Part shown: positions 1 through 13,755 of the stretch, one piece after another | Numbering within the stretch: position 1 is the stretch's first letter | Layout of the letters: every line of letters begins with the position of its first letter | Assembly: GCA_033060915.1 (NCBI GenBank) | Contig: CM065387.1 | Span: forward strand, 29,278,501 to 29,342,500 | Source of the DNA: Euryodendron excelsum | Lineage: Eukaryota; Streptophyta; Magnoliopsida; Ericales; Pentaphylacaceae | Direction of reading: 5' to 3' | Length of the DNA stretch: 64,000 nucleotides | Translations under genes and position numbers: made by a program | Notes under the pieces: generated by a model | The model's database searches: none | What the model saw: the letters and a program-made list of their open reading frames with translations, nothing else | Told to the model about the DNA's origin: nothing

Positions 1-3000
1 AACAACCATTACAAAATTAGTGTTAAAACTAATTTTAACTGGCAAAAACTTATATAAATAAAATGTTAAGCAAATTTATTACTGCATGTAATTTTTTTTT
101 TTTTTATTAGATAGCATGCAAATCCTATTGACCGATTATGAGTTCAGAATCTATAAGCATTTGATTTCTTTTCTAATCGAGTCAACATTATTTTAAATAT
201 TTTGCACTTCTTATAATTTCAATTTCAATGGTGTAATACACATGCCCGTCAACAGTAATAATTGTAAGGCTTATTATGTAATTTATATCAATAGGGGATC
301 AACTACGTATGCACTTGTGCATACGTCGTTATTACATAAATGTTGAACCAATAAATTTTTTATAAAACGAAGAAATAATTCAAATCAGGGGAACAATGGC
401 ATTTATAAAACTATGAACGGTTATGGAACTTTTGTTTTGAAGTAAAAGCAACAAGGGCCACGTTAGTCTGAAACAATTAAAAAAAAAATCCAAAATATTA
501 AAAACTATATTTGCACTGGGAGGCAAATATATGTTCAAAACCACGTACATACAAATATATATATATATATATATATGCATAGGTATAATGTGTATATATC
601 ATATCATGCAGCTGGCAGGCAGGCATATGCAGGTGATTACCATATTGCCTGCAGCAAGTCCATTGACTTCATCCTGAAATAGAAGAAACTGTTAGACTGA
701 ACGAAAACAAAACTGTAAACCGAATCACAGTGCCTGCAGCCACCCCAATTACAAAAACAGAAATTCTGCTGAGGGGGGTGAAAGTGAAATCCTACGGTTA
801 TTTAAACCACTGTTCGTTTGTCGAAGTTTTTGAGAGATGCAGTAAGGGGGGAAACCTCAATTGCCATGTCTTCTTGAACTCACAGCTATAAATTACTATA
901 TTTCCATTTATGTATTTTTGGTAATTGCCTTCTTTTCTTTTGCTCTTTTATCCCATGAACTCTTGTATCTTCTACCTATCAAAGCCAAATATACGTGTAT
1001 ACATATACATCGATAATAATAACAATAACAATAAACACAAGAAAAGAAAAGATCAATCAGTTGAATGATCTCGAAGTCTATTAAAACAACACTGAAAATG
1101 GGCCCTTGCCACACAAAAATAAAAATAAAAAATGGTGTTACCTGTTAAGACATTTATTTTATCACAGTTGAGTACTTAATTTTGATAATACTTAGCAATC
1201 ACGAGATTATTTTTTTGTTCCGAGTAAAATGGGATGACAATGTAATTGATAGTGCAGAAATAACTCTCTCTCTCTCTCTCTCTCCCCGGTAAACAAGACA
1301 AGGGTACACATGTTGTCTACAGGTTGTGTACACTTCTAAATTTCTGAAGAGCAAATTAAAAAAGAATAAAAATAGATAGCCAATTGGCTTTCTAGTGCTT
1401 AATAAGAAAGAATATATCAATTGGACAGGAACATCAGAAACTGTACGGATACATAAGCTAAATCTAAGCATGTTCTTTTACTCGCACAATTTTACATGGC
1501 TTCCCGCATTGATGAACAGAGAGCAATCCATTCTTCGAATTGAGGGGAAATGGAAGCAGATGAAAAAGTCCATACTAGAATGTCCAATACACCCCTGAAA
1601 TCAAAACCATGACAGAATGTGGTTTGAAACTGTTAGCAAGCAGGTTCTTGCAAGTGGGAATATTAAGCTGCAAAAAAGCTGAATAAAAATAATAAACACT
1701 AAAAAGTACATTTGAATGATCAAGTACAGTTAAAACACATTGCCAACCACAACAATATACGAGAATACAGTTAAAGAGTAACATACAGGTTACGACATAT
1801 TAATGATGATTTGCCGAAGCTGATCTCGACTATCCAGTTCTCGGCAGAAATTCAATGCTCAGTACCAGAAGCACCCTGAACATCAAAGGTCAGTGGATAT
1901 TCTAATGCAACTTATGGTTGAACTCATAACATGAAGATGGCCATGTTAATCTTTAATCCAAATTGCAATGATGGAGCACAACCAGGTCCAACAAAAGACA
2001 ATTTTGAACTCATACAATGCATGTCATGGAGTTTTGCAAAGTCATAATGGATTCCACAATAAGTGCTTTATCAATTTTGCAATCACTCTAATATAATCAT
2101 GTTTGGAAAGTTCTTTGCATATCATAGTAAGGTAGTGTTAACCCATTCAGTTTGGGTTAGAGCCGAACCCATAACCCAGTTCCTATGTTTCCACCCCATT
2201 ACCGAATTGGCCCCCACATCTAAGTTTATTGTATACGATTTGGCCTATTTAGTGGATATGTGCATGTAGGGATTTACCTATTTAATGGTTAAATCACTAG
2301 TGGTATATCGGAGGACTTGACAACATTAAACAATATATGCTATGTTGATGAAATGATGAAGATTTTGACATGGTGAAAATTAAGAATGATGATTCTATTT
2401 GAAATAAAATTACGAAGCATCTTATGATTCTTTAGAAACATGATTTATGAGCACCATGTGATTTATTCCAACTTCATATTCTACAGTCCTTTTGATTAGA
2501 ATTATTCACTTAAATATCAAATGCTTTTTATGATCAAATTCATTACCTTATGTTTTCGATTATACATGTCAATAGTGTATTTATATGCTTTAAGTTCTCA
2601 CATTCTTCAATAGACTAGTTATGCTCAAACTATGGCTTAACACTTGAGAGAATAAAGAAAAAGACCATATCTATGCTTTTGTGGACTTGTATTGAAGCTG
2701 CATGAATGTAGATGTTTTGCGAAGTCATGCCGTATTTTGCTACACATCTACCATGTTTTGTCAAACACCCGTGCTATATTTTTATTAATGGTGGATTAAG
2801 TTACAAGTTCATGCAATATTGTTGGGACATGTTATGCACATTATGTATGACCAAGTTATTTAGCCCAAAGTATAATTACTTGATGTAATACATTATGATA
2901 TGATATATTCATTTGAGACTTAGGCACTCGCTCTAATCCTTTGGAATGCATATTGACTTCTATTTTTCCTATGTAAAGCTTCTGCTAATTTACCATTTAT

Positions 3001-3007
3001 CAAAAAA
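1..3007. other. Gene-free AT-rich region
   Basis: No coding region, RNA gene or complete transposon is supported here. A TA run lies at 555-576 and a TC run at about 1263-1284. The phrase ATTTACCATTTATCAAAAAAG at about 2990-3009 looks like a LINE A-tail, so some sequence upstream of it may be a decayed LINE. Confidence 0.6.
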
Positions 3008-4952
3008 GACTGAGGCACAGGTGATCAACCCCTTTGATGTGTCAGCTTTCAATAACTACGCTACTGGCCAGTCATGGCCCTAATCCACATGGGGTGGGTT
3101 CGGCTTGTGACACCAGCCCTACAGGCCAAAACACTCATCCCAAACCCTTAAGAAATTGGGTCGCACTGGGCTGGCCAAGTGAACTGTTTTACCCAATGGC
3201 CACCCCTAGTTAAAGCAGAAAGTCATCACATTAGAAGTTTGACATCACACAACAAAAATAAGCTTTAAGAAAGAGTGAATTACACTTAGCATCCCTACAC
3301 TTTATCCAAAATTCCCACTTCAATTCCTCATTTTTCATATCGCAACAGTCAACTCACTGCATTTATAGTCAAGTTGCAACGTCAAACTTTTGTCAATGGC
3401 CATTTGCTAGATTGACGAAAGTGACCACAAGGGAAAAAGGGTAATTGTTGTAATTACATTTCGTTGTATGTATTCAAATATATGTCACATATGTTTAGTT
3501 GTTTTTAGATTGTGAATAAAAATGTTTAGATTGCCTAATTTAACTAGAAATTATATGAGTGCATATATTTGATTAGGGATTTTCATAACCGGATAGAATT
3601 GAATATTTCGTGCTATAGATGTGTTCAAGTGATTTATTCAAGTTGCTTAATTAGCTCCAATCTAATGTTAATGGCATTTTGGAGCACTTTTGTAAAAAGT
3701 AATTTTGATTAGTTAAAACTTAATTATGCTTAATTAGTCTAATTGGAGTTTAGTCAACTTAATCGAAGATTAATTAGGCTAAACCTTGATTAATTAGCCT
3801 TAAGCATGATCAATTAGTAAGTTAGGTTTTAGTGTGAAATAGTGCCCCATCACTAGAAGGGACACCCTCTCAACCTCCTCCTGGGACATGTGTCCCTCCT
3901 CATGCACGTAGTCTTGCAATTGCAAGACATCTGTCTATGTGTGCGCGTCATGCTTCTAGCATAAGAGGGAGAGATAGAAAGAGTGAGGTGTTTGTGCAGA
4001 ATTTGCATTTGGAGAGAGGAAAAAAATAAGAGGGAAAGAAAAGGAGGAGAAAATCAAAGGGAAATTCCATCACTTAGAACTAAGTACTAACACAAAAAGA
4101 GGGATTCAAAGCGCTAAAGACTTGAGGTGAGTGGTTTGGATGCTTGAAGCTATTCATTTCAATTTTGGTTTACCTCCAAATGAGCACGTTGATATATTCT
4201 ACAAATGATATGCTTTTAATTACAATGCTATGTTTTGCAATAAGATTTGAATTCCATGGACTCTTTTGTTTATGAAATGCTTAGAAATGTGTTTTAAATG
4301 TATTATGTGCCACACTCGAGGGTCACAACTCAAGGAACTTAAAATAAGTCGTTATATGTATTTTGGGAGACGTCCCCTAAGGGCCACATGGTTCTTTGTG
4401 AGTTCTACACGTGTGAAAATCATATTACAGACTTCGGCTCGTTGTGCCCAAAGAGTGTATACATGATAAAATGTGGAGTTTATTTTGAAGTACAATTATC
4501 TTATTATAATAAAAATGTGAATGATACTCCACTATGCAAGGAAAAGCTATTACTTTAAAATTATGCTTTTGGAAAAGCAATGATTTATAAATATCCATAA
4601 ATAATTATGAATGCTCCTTGTGTCTATATCATTCACTAGTCTTTACTCATACCGTTGATTAACATTTTAGGAAGTGAGGATTAGAAGGCTACACTTTGGA
4701 TATGTTTTGAGAAAGTTACTTATGTGTGGATGCTACCAAGACTCATACTTTGTTTTGATAAGGACGCATGCTATCCTTCAAACTGCTTTTTATATATTTA
4801 TTGTTTTAGGGCCTTCAGATAGGCCCAATGGTTTGTAATGAATTGAAGTATGTAGTTATGACTTGAAGCATGTTGGCAATATAGGCACTTGCTTTAGAGT
4901 GTGTTAGAAATACACAGCCACTATATCATGCTTCCACTAATATTGTTAATAT

Positions 4953-5489
4953 TAGGGGTGTGCATGATTGGGTCCGAACTAAACCCAAAAACGACCTGAT
5001 CTTGATCGATTCCAAATTTTTGGACTCATAACTGAACCAATCATTCAATGGAACCAAAGCGAGGGTCGATTTCATGCCTTGATTTAGTTCAAGCCGGTTC
5101 CACTTTTATTGTATATAAACTTCTTCATTCAAAAGAATAAAATAATAGAATTGGTCTTACATACCTAATTTTGCAAAAAAATTAAAAAAATAGCATAAAA
5201 ACACAAATCAACAATAATGAAGTACAAATAACAATAATCTAAAAGCATATACAAAATATATACATAGACTATTATAAGATATAAAGATTGGGTCTTGATT
5301 CAATTCTAATGTTGGGTCGGTTCTCAGTTCGATTCGAGTCCAAATATTGTGGAACTGAACCGAATTGACCTAGTTGGCCTTTTTTAGACGCAAAACCAAA
5401 TTGATCCTCTGACAGACCCGAACCAAACCGACCTATAGAAGCCGAGTTGGTTCGGTTCTTGGGTTTTTTAGTTCATTTGTGCACCCCTA
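4953..5489. mobile_element. hAT-type non-autonomous element, 537 bp
   Basis: The ends are inverted repeats (TAGGGGTGTGCA at the left, TGCACCCCTA at the right) with further inverted similarity inward. The flanks GTTAATAT (4945-4952) and GTTAGTAT (5490-5497) match at 7 of 8 bases, as expected for an hAT 8-bp target-site duplication. The interior has many ACCGAACC/GGTTCGG-type repeats and no transposase. Confidence 0.75.
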
Positions 5490-5671
5490 GTTAGTATTAT
5501 GAATATATGCACAGGTGATCAACCCTTTTAATGTTAATTTCATTTTAGAACCTTTGTAAAATTTAATTACAGTTAATCAATGTTAATTATAATTAATCAT
5601 TGTAATTAGAATTAATTGGACATAAATGTAATTAGCGAGTGTATTAGCTAATACGAAGAGTTACTTCCAAT

Positions 5672-5992
5672 ATGTTGGGTCTAGGGGAACGAAACCACTG
5701 ACTTAAACAATCACAAATTGGCTCTCCTCCTTAGATCCCCTGGCTATATAAAAGGAAGTCATCGTTCCCTTAGAACAAGTAATAACAAGTTTGAGTAAAT
5801 CTGAGACTCGCCTCTTAGACTAAGGTTCTCTCTCTATTGACACTATCTCTTCCTAGGACTGCCTCGGTCTCTCCACCTCCACTGATCATCTGTTGTGGCA
5901 GGACTTGGCATTAGCTTCCCCGAGAGCCTTTCTTAGCCAATTCACTCTCTTAATCCGGTACCGCTCACCTACACACCAAGCTAACAAAAAAC
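5672..5992 (+). mobile_element. Possible solo LTR
   Basis: The sequence starts TGTTGGGTCTAGGGG, has a TATA-like CTATATAAAAGG at about 5744, and continues with CT-rich segments as LTRs do downstream of their start site. It may end near AACAAAAAACA at about 5992. No target-site duplication or internal region was found. Confidence 0.35.
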
Positions 5993-5997
5993 ACATT

Positions 5998-8900
5998 GAA
6001 ACAAAATTTTAATCCTATTGAAATAAAAAAACAATATTTGACCCATATACAACTTATGACCCATTTCAACCCTATGTTATCCTGACTCTTCTAAATTTGT
6101 AAAATACCTACATTGAACACTCGACATGAGCTTGTAATATGTATCCAATATGGCTAGTTGGATATGCATCCAACATGTATAAGTAGTTGAGTATGCTATA
6201 AAACTACACATAAGACTCGTTTTATGCATGAAAGGATATATTTTAGTTTATAAACACCATTTTACCTTAAAAAATCACAATAAGTAATTCAGAAATATGA
6301 AATTTAGTCATGTCCAAGTGTCCATAGACTTAAAAATTGGATGAATCTGACACTAACACAAGTATGTTTGACATTTTACAAATTAGAAAAACACCTCTAG
6401 CTATTCAAACCTAATAAAAAAAAACCATAAAATCTATCCAACACCGTTACCCTAAACAAGTTAATAAAATATTCAAATTGTGCTCCCTGTGAAATTCCAA
6501 ATTTGCCCTTTTTCTTGTTTTTGGGCTTGTCATCACTAACTAATGTAGATCTTTACATTAATATACATAAATATAAACACATATACATACATACATACAT
6601 ATATATCGTAGAAGAAAGATCAAGGTAGACATGGCATAAACCAATGTATCTTTTACATCCCTCATTAAACTTTGTGCGAAACTCTTCAAATCCTTGTTGG
6701 ATTCCATGAGCCTCTAATGTTTGTCATGGATGCCAAATATCAGTTTGATTGGAGGATGAGATGTAACCTATCCATACAATGTTCTGAAGATGTTACATCC
6801 ATGCAATATTGAATATGAACGATTGGCATGAGATATACCTAATCTAATGGTAGACTTCAATGTTTTTTATTTTATTTTTTTGTGATAATTAATGGTAGGC
6901 TTAAATGTTAAATTATTAAAGGGTGTAAAGAGGGACATTTGTTTTACGCCTGCCCTCAAATATATATTTTATCTTATTATTTGTTCTTTACTTCTTAATT
7001 GGCTTTTTCTTTTCTTTTTTTTTTTTGGGTGGGGGATGCTAGAATGACCACGTATGGATCCCAAAGGATGACACCACTTGAAGATATGCAGTTATGAATT
7101 TGAAAGAAGTGACAAAAAATGCACTATTTCACAAATTACAATTGCATATGATCACGTAATAGCAAACACATACTTTAAAGAGCAATGAAATCTCTTAATT
7201 AAAATGTTCCCAATAGTTAATAGATGATTTCTTTACCTTACTATATTGGTAAAACAAGTACAGAACAAGGAATGAAGATTTAAGTAGAACCTTATCAACT
7301 TAAAATCAATTGAAAGAGAGAGAAATGAAAGACGTTAAGCCTTATTTGTCCGTGGCGTTTTGAATTGTATAGGCTGCTGGCACAATATGGTTATACAAAA
7401 TTGTAAAGCCTAAAAACTAACTTGATAAGTGTAAGACAAGCAGCCGAGTACCTTTATATAACAGACATGACATCTAAATTGTATAACAGGAATTGAAAAC
7501 CAACTCAGGAATTTTTCAAGCACTAGTAAACACCCAAAGAAAAACTCATTGATAAGCATGCTTTGGCCCCGTTTATTACAATTTGAATGTCTGTAATGAT
7601 TTCTAATCTATATTATGGCACCTAAACACGTCCTATAAATGAGATCAAATTTTATATTGATTTTAAGGCCAAAAAAGTGGAGAATTTCATTTTGCAAGGA
7701 ATTTCACAATCTAGAATCATTAAAAATGCTACAAGAATAGATATTTCATAAGATAAAGCAAACACAAACCAATATTTGTTGGTACTTGTAGTTTGTACAA
7801 TGCTAAAACAAATAATACAGTATCACTAGTGGTTAAAGTTGGTGAGGTGATTATATGTGGCCATATAAATTTAGATTGCAGGGTGAAGAATTATGGGGAT
7901 TTGACTTCATCCTTACATTATTACAATTTTGGAATTCTACTACTTTTGATTGTGTATTGCCATTATTTCTCCAGATTGATTCCTATACATTGCTTAAGAA
8001 ATAAAACATTTTCATAGAGAGAAAATACGTAAAATAGAAAAATGAAAATGACTCAAAAAACAATTTATCCAGATTGTAAACATGATAACATGAATTGATA
8101 TTAATAGATGAAATACGTAATGTGAGCCGTTTATCATTACAATAGGTGTCAAGTGGAAGTACAGTGATGTATGCAGCTGAGGCATCCTAACAGACCGGTA
8201 ATCGAGAACCTTGTTGCTACATGACCCGATCAATTCAATCAGGCACTCGCCATTTATTTTCATTGTTCAACTGTTTGACAACATGAAAAAATCAAAAGCA
8301 AAAACCCATCTGTTTCTTCTAAGTCTTTTAAGTTCTTCCAGCCAAATCCCAATTGAATATTCATAAACTTACCCTACCAAGTCGATGAACAAAACACATG
8401 CTATACAACACTAGATCATTAAAATACCTGAAATTACACAGATCTGGAAATCAGAAGCAGCCAGCCTCAACTTTAACAAGAACTAAAGCTCTCAAGATCA
8501 TGAAGGGAGCAAAAAAAAAAAAGGGTGTAAAATGACTCATTTATCAAGTGAAAAGCAGGACGAAGAGAGGGGAAAAAAGGAAAGAGATATAAAAATCACC
8601 CAATGAAAATTTGAGACTAAGTTCATATAAATATAAAGTAAAAATTAGTATGATATGTGAATGGAGCCAACAGGCATTGTCATAGACTCATACGAGATTG
8701 CAAAGGTAAGTCATCAGTGGGTCCCTTGTTCTCCTTTTCTCATGCCAACAAACTGCATTGACTAACACAACAGTTTATATTTTATCGTATCTGTACTACA
8801 TAGGCCCGTTCAACCGATCAGGGCTGTAATTTTTGTATCACCAATATCACTTTGTATCCATAATGATAGTCCGAAAATAATAACGTATCAGCTGATATTT

Positions 8901-9060
8901 AGAACTTTGTGTACCTCATCAAAAGCATCAGCACCCCACCCCCCCAACAAAAACCCAAACAACCATACACACACATAAACTCCACCCCAGCACATGGTCC
9001 TTCATAGAGTTGTTACTTGCTTTTTATTTTTCTTCTTTGTCACTGGTCCTTGAATGAAAT
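5998..9060. other. Gene-free AT-rich region
   Basis: No coding region or complete transposon was recognised. TACA/CATA repeats occur near 6570-6605. The phrase TTTGGCCCCGTTTATTAC at 7561-7578 resembles a MITE end but no partner end was found. Confidence 0.55.
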
Positions 9061-9068
9061 GTCTCTAA

Positions 9069-9905
9069 ATGACTTGGAATCAGGGGTGCAGAAATGTTGT
9101 TCTCGAGATGGTCTCTGATGAGACCCTGGCCCTTCTCCAGCATCCTCTAGTTAACCACCCGAAGCATAACATAGTGCTTGGAATCACCAGCATGATTAAC
9201 AGTGAATGGACATGCCTACTAAACAAGGTTTGGAGGGAAGCTATGTCACGCCCCATAACCCGGCCTATACGGATTTAGGGTATGTTTGGATTAGGCATAA
9301 TTCTGTCATGTATGACACAGATTATGTTTTCAAGTTATGAAAAGTTCTATTTTTGGCAATATGCATCATTTTAAATGATTATGCACAGGTGATCAACCAA
9401 TTTATGTAATGCGGCCTTGAATAGCCTTGTTACTGGCCGGTCATATACACTAAATCCATATAAACCGGGTTATGGGGCGTGACAAGCTAATTCTTGGGCG
9501 AATAGATTAGCCTTAGGAGGGCCTCTGGATCTTCAAATACTTGAGCACATGCCTAACTCTGTAAAGTCGTTTTTGGCTTTGGATTCCTGGGTAGGAGCAC
9601 GCCCATATATGTTCTAGACTAGTTTTTGTACCACCCAGAGTATAATATAGTGCTGGGAACCACCAGCATGATTAACGGAGAATGTACATGCCTACCAAAT
9701 AAGGTTTGGAGGGAAGCTAATTCTTGTGCGGATAGATTAGCGTGAGATGCCCTAGGAGGGCCTTTGGGTCTTCAAATACTTGAGCACATGCCTAACTCTG
9801 TAAAGTTGTTTTTGGCTTCGAATCCCTGGGTAGGAGCACACCCATATCTGTTCTAGACTAAATTTTGTTTTTCTTGGCTTCGGCCTCTTATGTACCCAAA
9901 AAAAA
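9069..9905 (+). mobile_element. LINE RNase H remnant, partly duplicated in tandem
   Basis: Plus-strand frames give VVLEMVSDETLALLQHP, then KVWREA, interrupted by an inserted element at 9244-9484, then the LINE sequence resumes. A second copy starts near 9634 and includes KVWREANSCADRLA and PNSVKLFLASNPWVG. This is the RNase H-like end of plant LINE polyproteins. Stops are present. The 3' end reads CTTATGTACCCAAAAAAAAG at about 9888-9907. Confidence 0.7.
9244..9484. mobile_element. 241-bp palindromic-ended insertion with exact 5-bp duplication
   Basis: The ends are TGTCACGCCCCATAACCCGG and its exact reverse complement, followed by about 13 bp more of imperfect inverted similarity. The flanking duplication is AGCTA at 9239-9243 and 9485-9489. 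The neighbouring copy of the host repeat (about 9715) reads GGAAGCTAATTCTTG without the insertion, giving an empty site. TG...CA ends and a 5-bp duplication resemble LTR-type elements, but the long inverted ends are MITE-like; it contains no gene. Confidence 0.85.
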
Positions 9906-10001
9906 GTCTCTAAATAACATATAATTCAGAGGAGTTTATATGGCTAGTTTTATCATGTCAATAACAACTGTAGTGATATGGCTGCATATGTCCATCAATT
10001 G

Positions 10002-10125
10002 GTCATATTCAAACATACAAGCAACTCATGAAAGAATAGGCCCCTTGAAAATCAAAATTTGTCATATCCAAACATACAAGTAACTCATGAAAGAATAGGG
10101 CCCCTGAAAATCAAAATTACAAAAA
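10002..10125. repeat. Tandem duplication, about 59-bp unit
   Basis: The phrase GTCATATTCAAACATACAAG...GAAAATCAAAATT occurs at 10002 and again at 10061 with few differences. Confidence 0.85.
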
Positions 10126-10731
10126 GCAACCAAAACTCATCCCAATTTGGCCCATAAAAAACACCCATATTTGAAGGACTAAAGAGCTACCACATTAATT
10201 AAAAAGTGGGAGTGGGTCCCTGAACATATAAGTGAGAAATTAATGCAAATGTGCAAGATTTCTCCTCCTGGATGATTGCCAGTTGAAGACAGTTGCAAGT
10301 ACAAAACCTTCTTGTAACTGAATACAAAGTCGTAGGCTATGTTAAGCCGACTCTTCTAAAATGTATGGAAGTACTCGTGTCGAACACTTTGACTCTGAGA
10401 CTCGAATAAGGGTGTGGGCATGACATGTATTATTGAACATCCACCTATCAAAAATGTTTAGTAATTCATGTTTACCATATTAATATGCATAATAATCCCA
10501 CTTTATAAATGAAATCCTCTGTAGCACACCTTGTAAATACTATTTATCCTAGAATATAAAATAAGTAAATTAAAAAATATAAATATTTTGTTGTGTCCCC
10601 ATGTCCTTGGAAATGGGAATTAAACAAAACTGATATTTAGACAAATACCCACACCCGACACCATACCCAAGTCCATGCAACATCGGTTGCAGGTACAACT
10701 TCTCCAGTGGTCATAATTGATGGATCAACTA

Positions 10732-10734
<3 letters not shown>

Positions 10735-10782
<48 letters not shown>
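10735..10782. repeat. TC microsatellite
   Basis: An uninterrupted run of about 24 TC dinucleotides in gene-free DNA. Confidence 0.95.
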
Positions 10783-10784
<2 letters not shown>

Positions 10785-11974
10785 TGTCTAGGAAGTGTCT
10801 AGAAAAAGGGCATGCGTCACCGTGTATCTAGCCATGTTCAATAAGAAAAATAAATTCTAAAGAAAAAAATAAAGACATGTACGTCCTTGAGGGGACGTGT
10901 CTGTAACATTCTATAAAAACATATCCTCTCCCTTAAATTAGAAGCATTACATAGAATTTAAAAGGTCTCCTCATCCAATTAGGACTTGGACTCCTAAATA
11001 GAAAACTAGACTTTTGGACACTTTGACTTCAAAACACCTATAAAACCAACTAAGATTAATTAATACCTATTACACAACTTCACTCTAAACATTGCACATG
11101 AGCAACTCCTACAAGTCATGTCTAAAAAATTATGAAATTACCTAGGCCTATGTAATAAAAAGTCACTTAGAAAACTAACCGGATTTATAACTAGCCTAAA
11201 ATTATAAAAGTACACCACTAAATCTAGAAACATTGACACATAATTCCAATATGCATCCCCACCTTGAAATCATGCAATTTCTGAAGTCTGTCTTCTCTTT
11301 GATTTTCCATTTCCTAAAGGCTTGTGTGGAATATATTGATTTCCTTCACCTTTTCTTTCTTTTGCATGTTAAATATGGCATATTTGAGTATGGAATATGT
11401 AAGTGATTAGAAAAAAGACAAAAAGTACAATTACAAACATGGATTACAATACAACACGATACAAATATGCCAACACGACAATTTTTAAAAAAATAAGACA
11501 CAAGAACACAGATAGGGAAATAAATACATTTTTGTGTACATAAGAATAACTTACTCATTTTTTAGGTTACAAATATATTCATATTTCACTATATCAAATT
11601 AGTAAGAAGTTACTAATTTTTTTTTAAAAAAGCCTAAAGGATAGATTAATAGATGTAAATTCACATTGTTTAATCATCGGCCCCCAAGTTATTTTGTTCA
11701 AGCTAGCACCAAAGTTCATATGTGTTCCATGTGTCTACATGATTGACACATGGATCTCTAGAGTGTTCGAGATATATTCAATTTTAGCAATTTAAAACAT
11801 AACATTAATAGGACATGTGTGGACAAATGTCTGACACCTGTCAAGACATGTCCTTCAAGTGTCGGTGTCCGACACATGTCTAACATAAACACGGAAATTC
11901 ATTTAAGTGTTCGTGCTTCTTGGGAAAAAAAAAAGTAAAATAGCTAAATTAGAGTATAAAATGTACAATTGATA

Positions 11975-12115
11975 GCCATTAATGGCCAAGTGATAAGTTG
12001 CCCCATTGCAAGTAGGCATCACAGGTTCGAAACACGAGAATAATTTCTATGCACATGGGGCAAATTTGTGTACATGTGAACCTCCCAAGCCTCGTCCATT
12101 AGGCTATCATTTTTA
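11975..12115 (+). mobile_element. Possible tRNA-derived SINE
   Basis: An A-box-like TGGCCAAGTGATAAGTTG is followed by a B box, GGTTCGAAAC, at 12024-12033, about the right distance for an RNA polymerase III promoter. The rest does not fold as a tRNA. Borders are uncertain. Confidence 0.45.
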
Positions 12116-12662
12116 ATGGGATTGCAACCTTTCAAAACCATTACCTAATCTTAGTGCTCCATGGTGAAAGTGTGTTCTGTATATCACGAGCACTTGGCTT
12201 TTGAGTAAAGTCATATTGTTCCCAATAAATGAACCAAAAATTTTGTATTTCTTTTTTCTTTATTTTTTTTCCTACTAAGAAAGCAATTGTATTTCAATCT
12301 TTTCAAAGTTACCATAACAACCCTAAAGAAATACATAAAAACAAAAAAAACAACGTACCCACAATAAACGAGAGCAAAATGCATGTGTCCCTACTTTTTC
12401 TATTTTTCTTTTTGATTAAGTAAATAAAAAGATTTCAATAAAAAAAATCAAGGAGATGCACATTTATACAAAGAGAAACCAAAACAAATCTATAAATGGC
12501 AATACAGCCCCTAAACCTACATACTAAGAAGCACAAACACTTCAAAGAATGTGTTGGACACTCGTCAAACACTTCCTGACTCGTATTAGACACACATCCA
12601 AATATCTCCTATTCGTTTTTAATTGATTTAGAACAGGACATACTTTGGACACTTGTGAGGCA

Positions 12663-12871
12663 TAGGGATAACAATGGATCGGGGAAGGTGAAAATCTGAC
12701 CGAACCCACTCCGTTTGGGGAGGGTATAGAGGATTAAAAACGGAAATAAAAGTGGGGATAGAGGTGTTAAACTAAACCCATGCAAATATGGAGGTGGGGA
12801 TGAACCGAGGTATTCACCTGCCCCTCCCCACCCCTGCCTCCGCCCTACTTGTTAGTCTTTTCCTTGTTTTG

Positions 12872-12936
<65 letters not shown>

Positions 12937-13755
12937 ATCTCTTTTTCCTTGTCCCCCCCTCCCCCCACCCCCCCCCCCCCCCTCTCTCTCTCTCATGTTT
13001 TTTTCTTCCTTTTTTTTTTTCTTTTATCTCTATTAGTCTCTTTTGTCTCTTTTTCTTTCTTTTCTTTTCCTGCTTTTCCCTCTTTCTCTCTCTCTGTCCC
13101 CCTCGCACTTTCTATCTCTCTCACGCAATCACACTCTCCTCTCTCCCTTTGTCTCTATATTCTCCCTAACTCTCTCTCTCTCTTGTTTTTTCTTTAATTT
13201 TCTCCTTTTGGGTAGATCAGATCGGAGACCCCTCACAATGGTAAGAAATTGCCAAAGAGAATATGGCAGGTTGTGATGTCCGATTACTCCTCCACCGGTA
13301 AGACAGCTTCCTATGCATCCCAGGTATGGAGTAGAAATCTATAATTGCTTTTTTAATTTTTTTAAAAATTTTTCCTCCTACCGTTATACTCTTGATCTTA
13401 GATCTATGGTATCTTTGTGGGTTTTGAACTTTCATTTTTCTTGTGATTTACTAATGCTCTATTTATGCACATTTTTCTTCTATTGTCCTTATGCATTTTG
13501 AAGAAGGTTTGCAAACCATTTGGTTGCTTAGAAATTGTGGAAAAAGAAAAAAATTGTGCTGTCTTGAACTTGGCGAAAGCAGGGCGAGGACGAGTGTAAA
13601 GACGAGTGGACGGAGGTTTGTACCTGCGGGGCATAGATGGACCTCTAATAAAATTCCCGTACAGGTATAGAGGCGGGGATGGAAGTGAATTTCTTAGGTG
13701 GATGCAAGGATGGAGATGCTAATCCCCGCCCCGTCCCAGTCCACTATCATCCCTA
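12663..13755. mobile_element. hAT-type non-autonomous element, 1093 bp, exact 8-bp duplication
   Basis: The ends are inverted repeats (TAGGGATAACAATGG against TAGGGATGATAGTGG on the other strand), both followed by GC-richer GGGGA-type sequence. An exact 8-bp duplication, GTGAGGCA, flanks it (12655-12662, 13756-13763). No transposase is visible. The interior holds a CT run (12874-12934), a C run (12952-12982) and a long pyrimidine-rich stretch to about 13200. Confidence 0.85.
12874..12934. repeat. CT microsatellite inside the hAT element
   Basis: About 30 CT units, followed at 12952-12982 by a nearly pure C run and by other pyrimidine-rich sequence. The open frames across it encode only Ser/Leu or Arg/Glu repeats and are not genes. 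Confidence 0.95.

Noticed and set aside
2131..3215. A complete hAT-like element ending at CCACCCCTA near 3208
   Set aside because: The right end looks plausible, but no matching left end or 8-bp duplication was found.
11975..12115. A tRNA gene
   Set aside because: A and B boxes are present but no cloverleaf with paired acceptor and anticodon stems can be drawn; a SINE is more likely.
12788..13276. Overlapping open frames rich in Ser/Leu/Phe or Arg/Glu on both strands
   Set aside because: They are translations of CT, C and T runs inside an hAT-type element and lack any domain.
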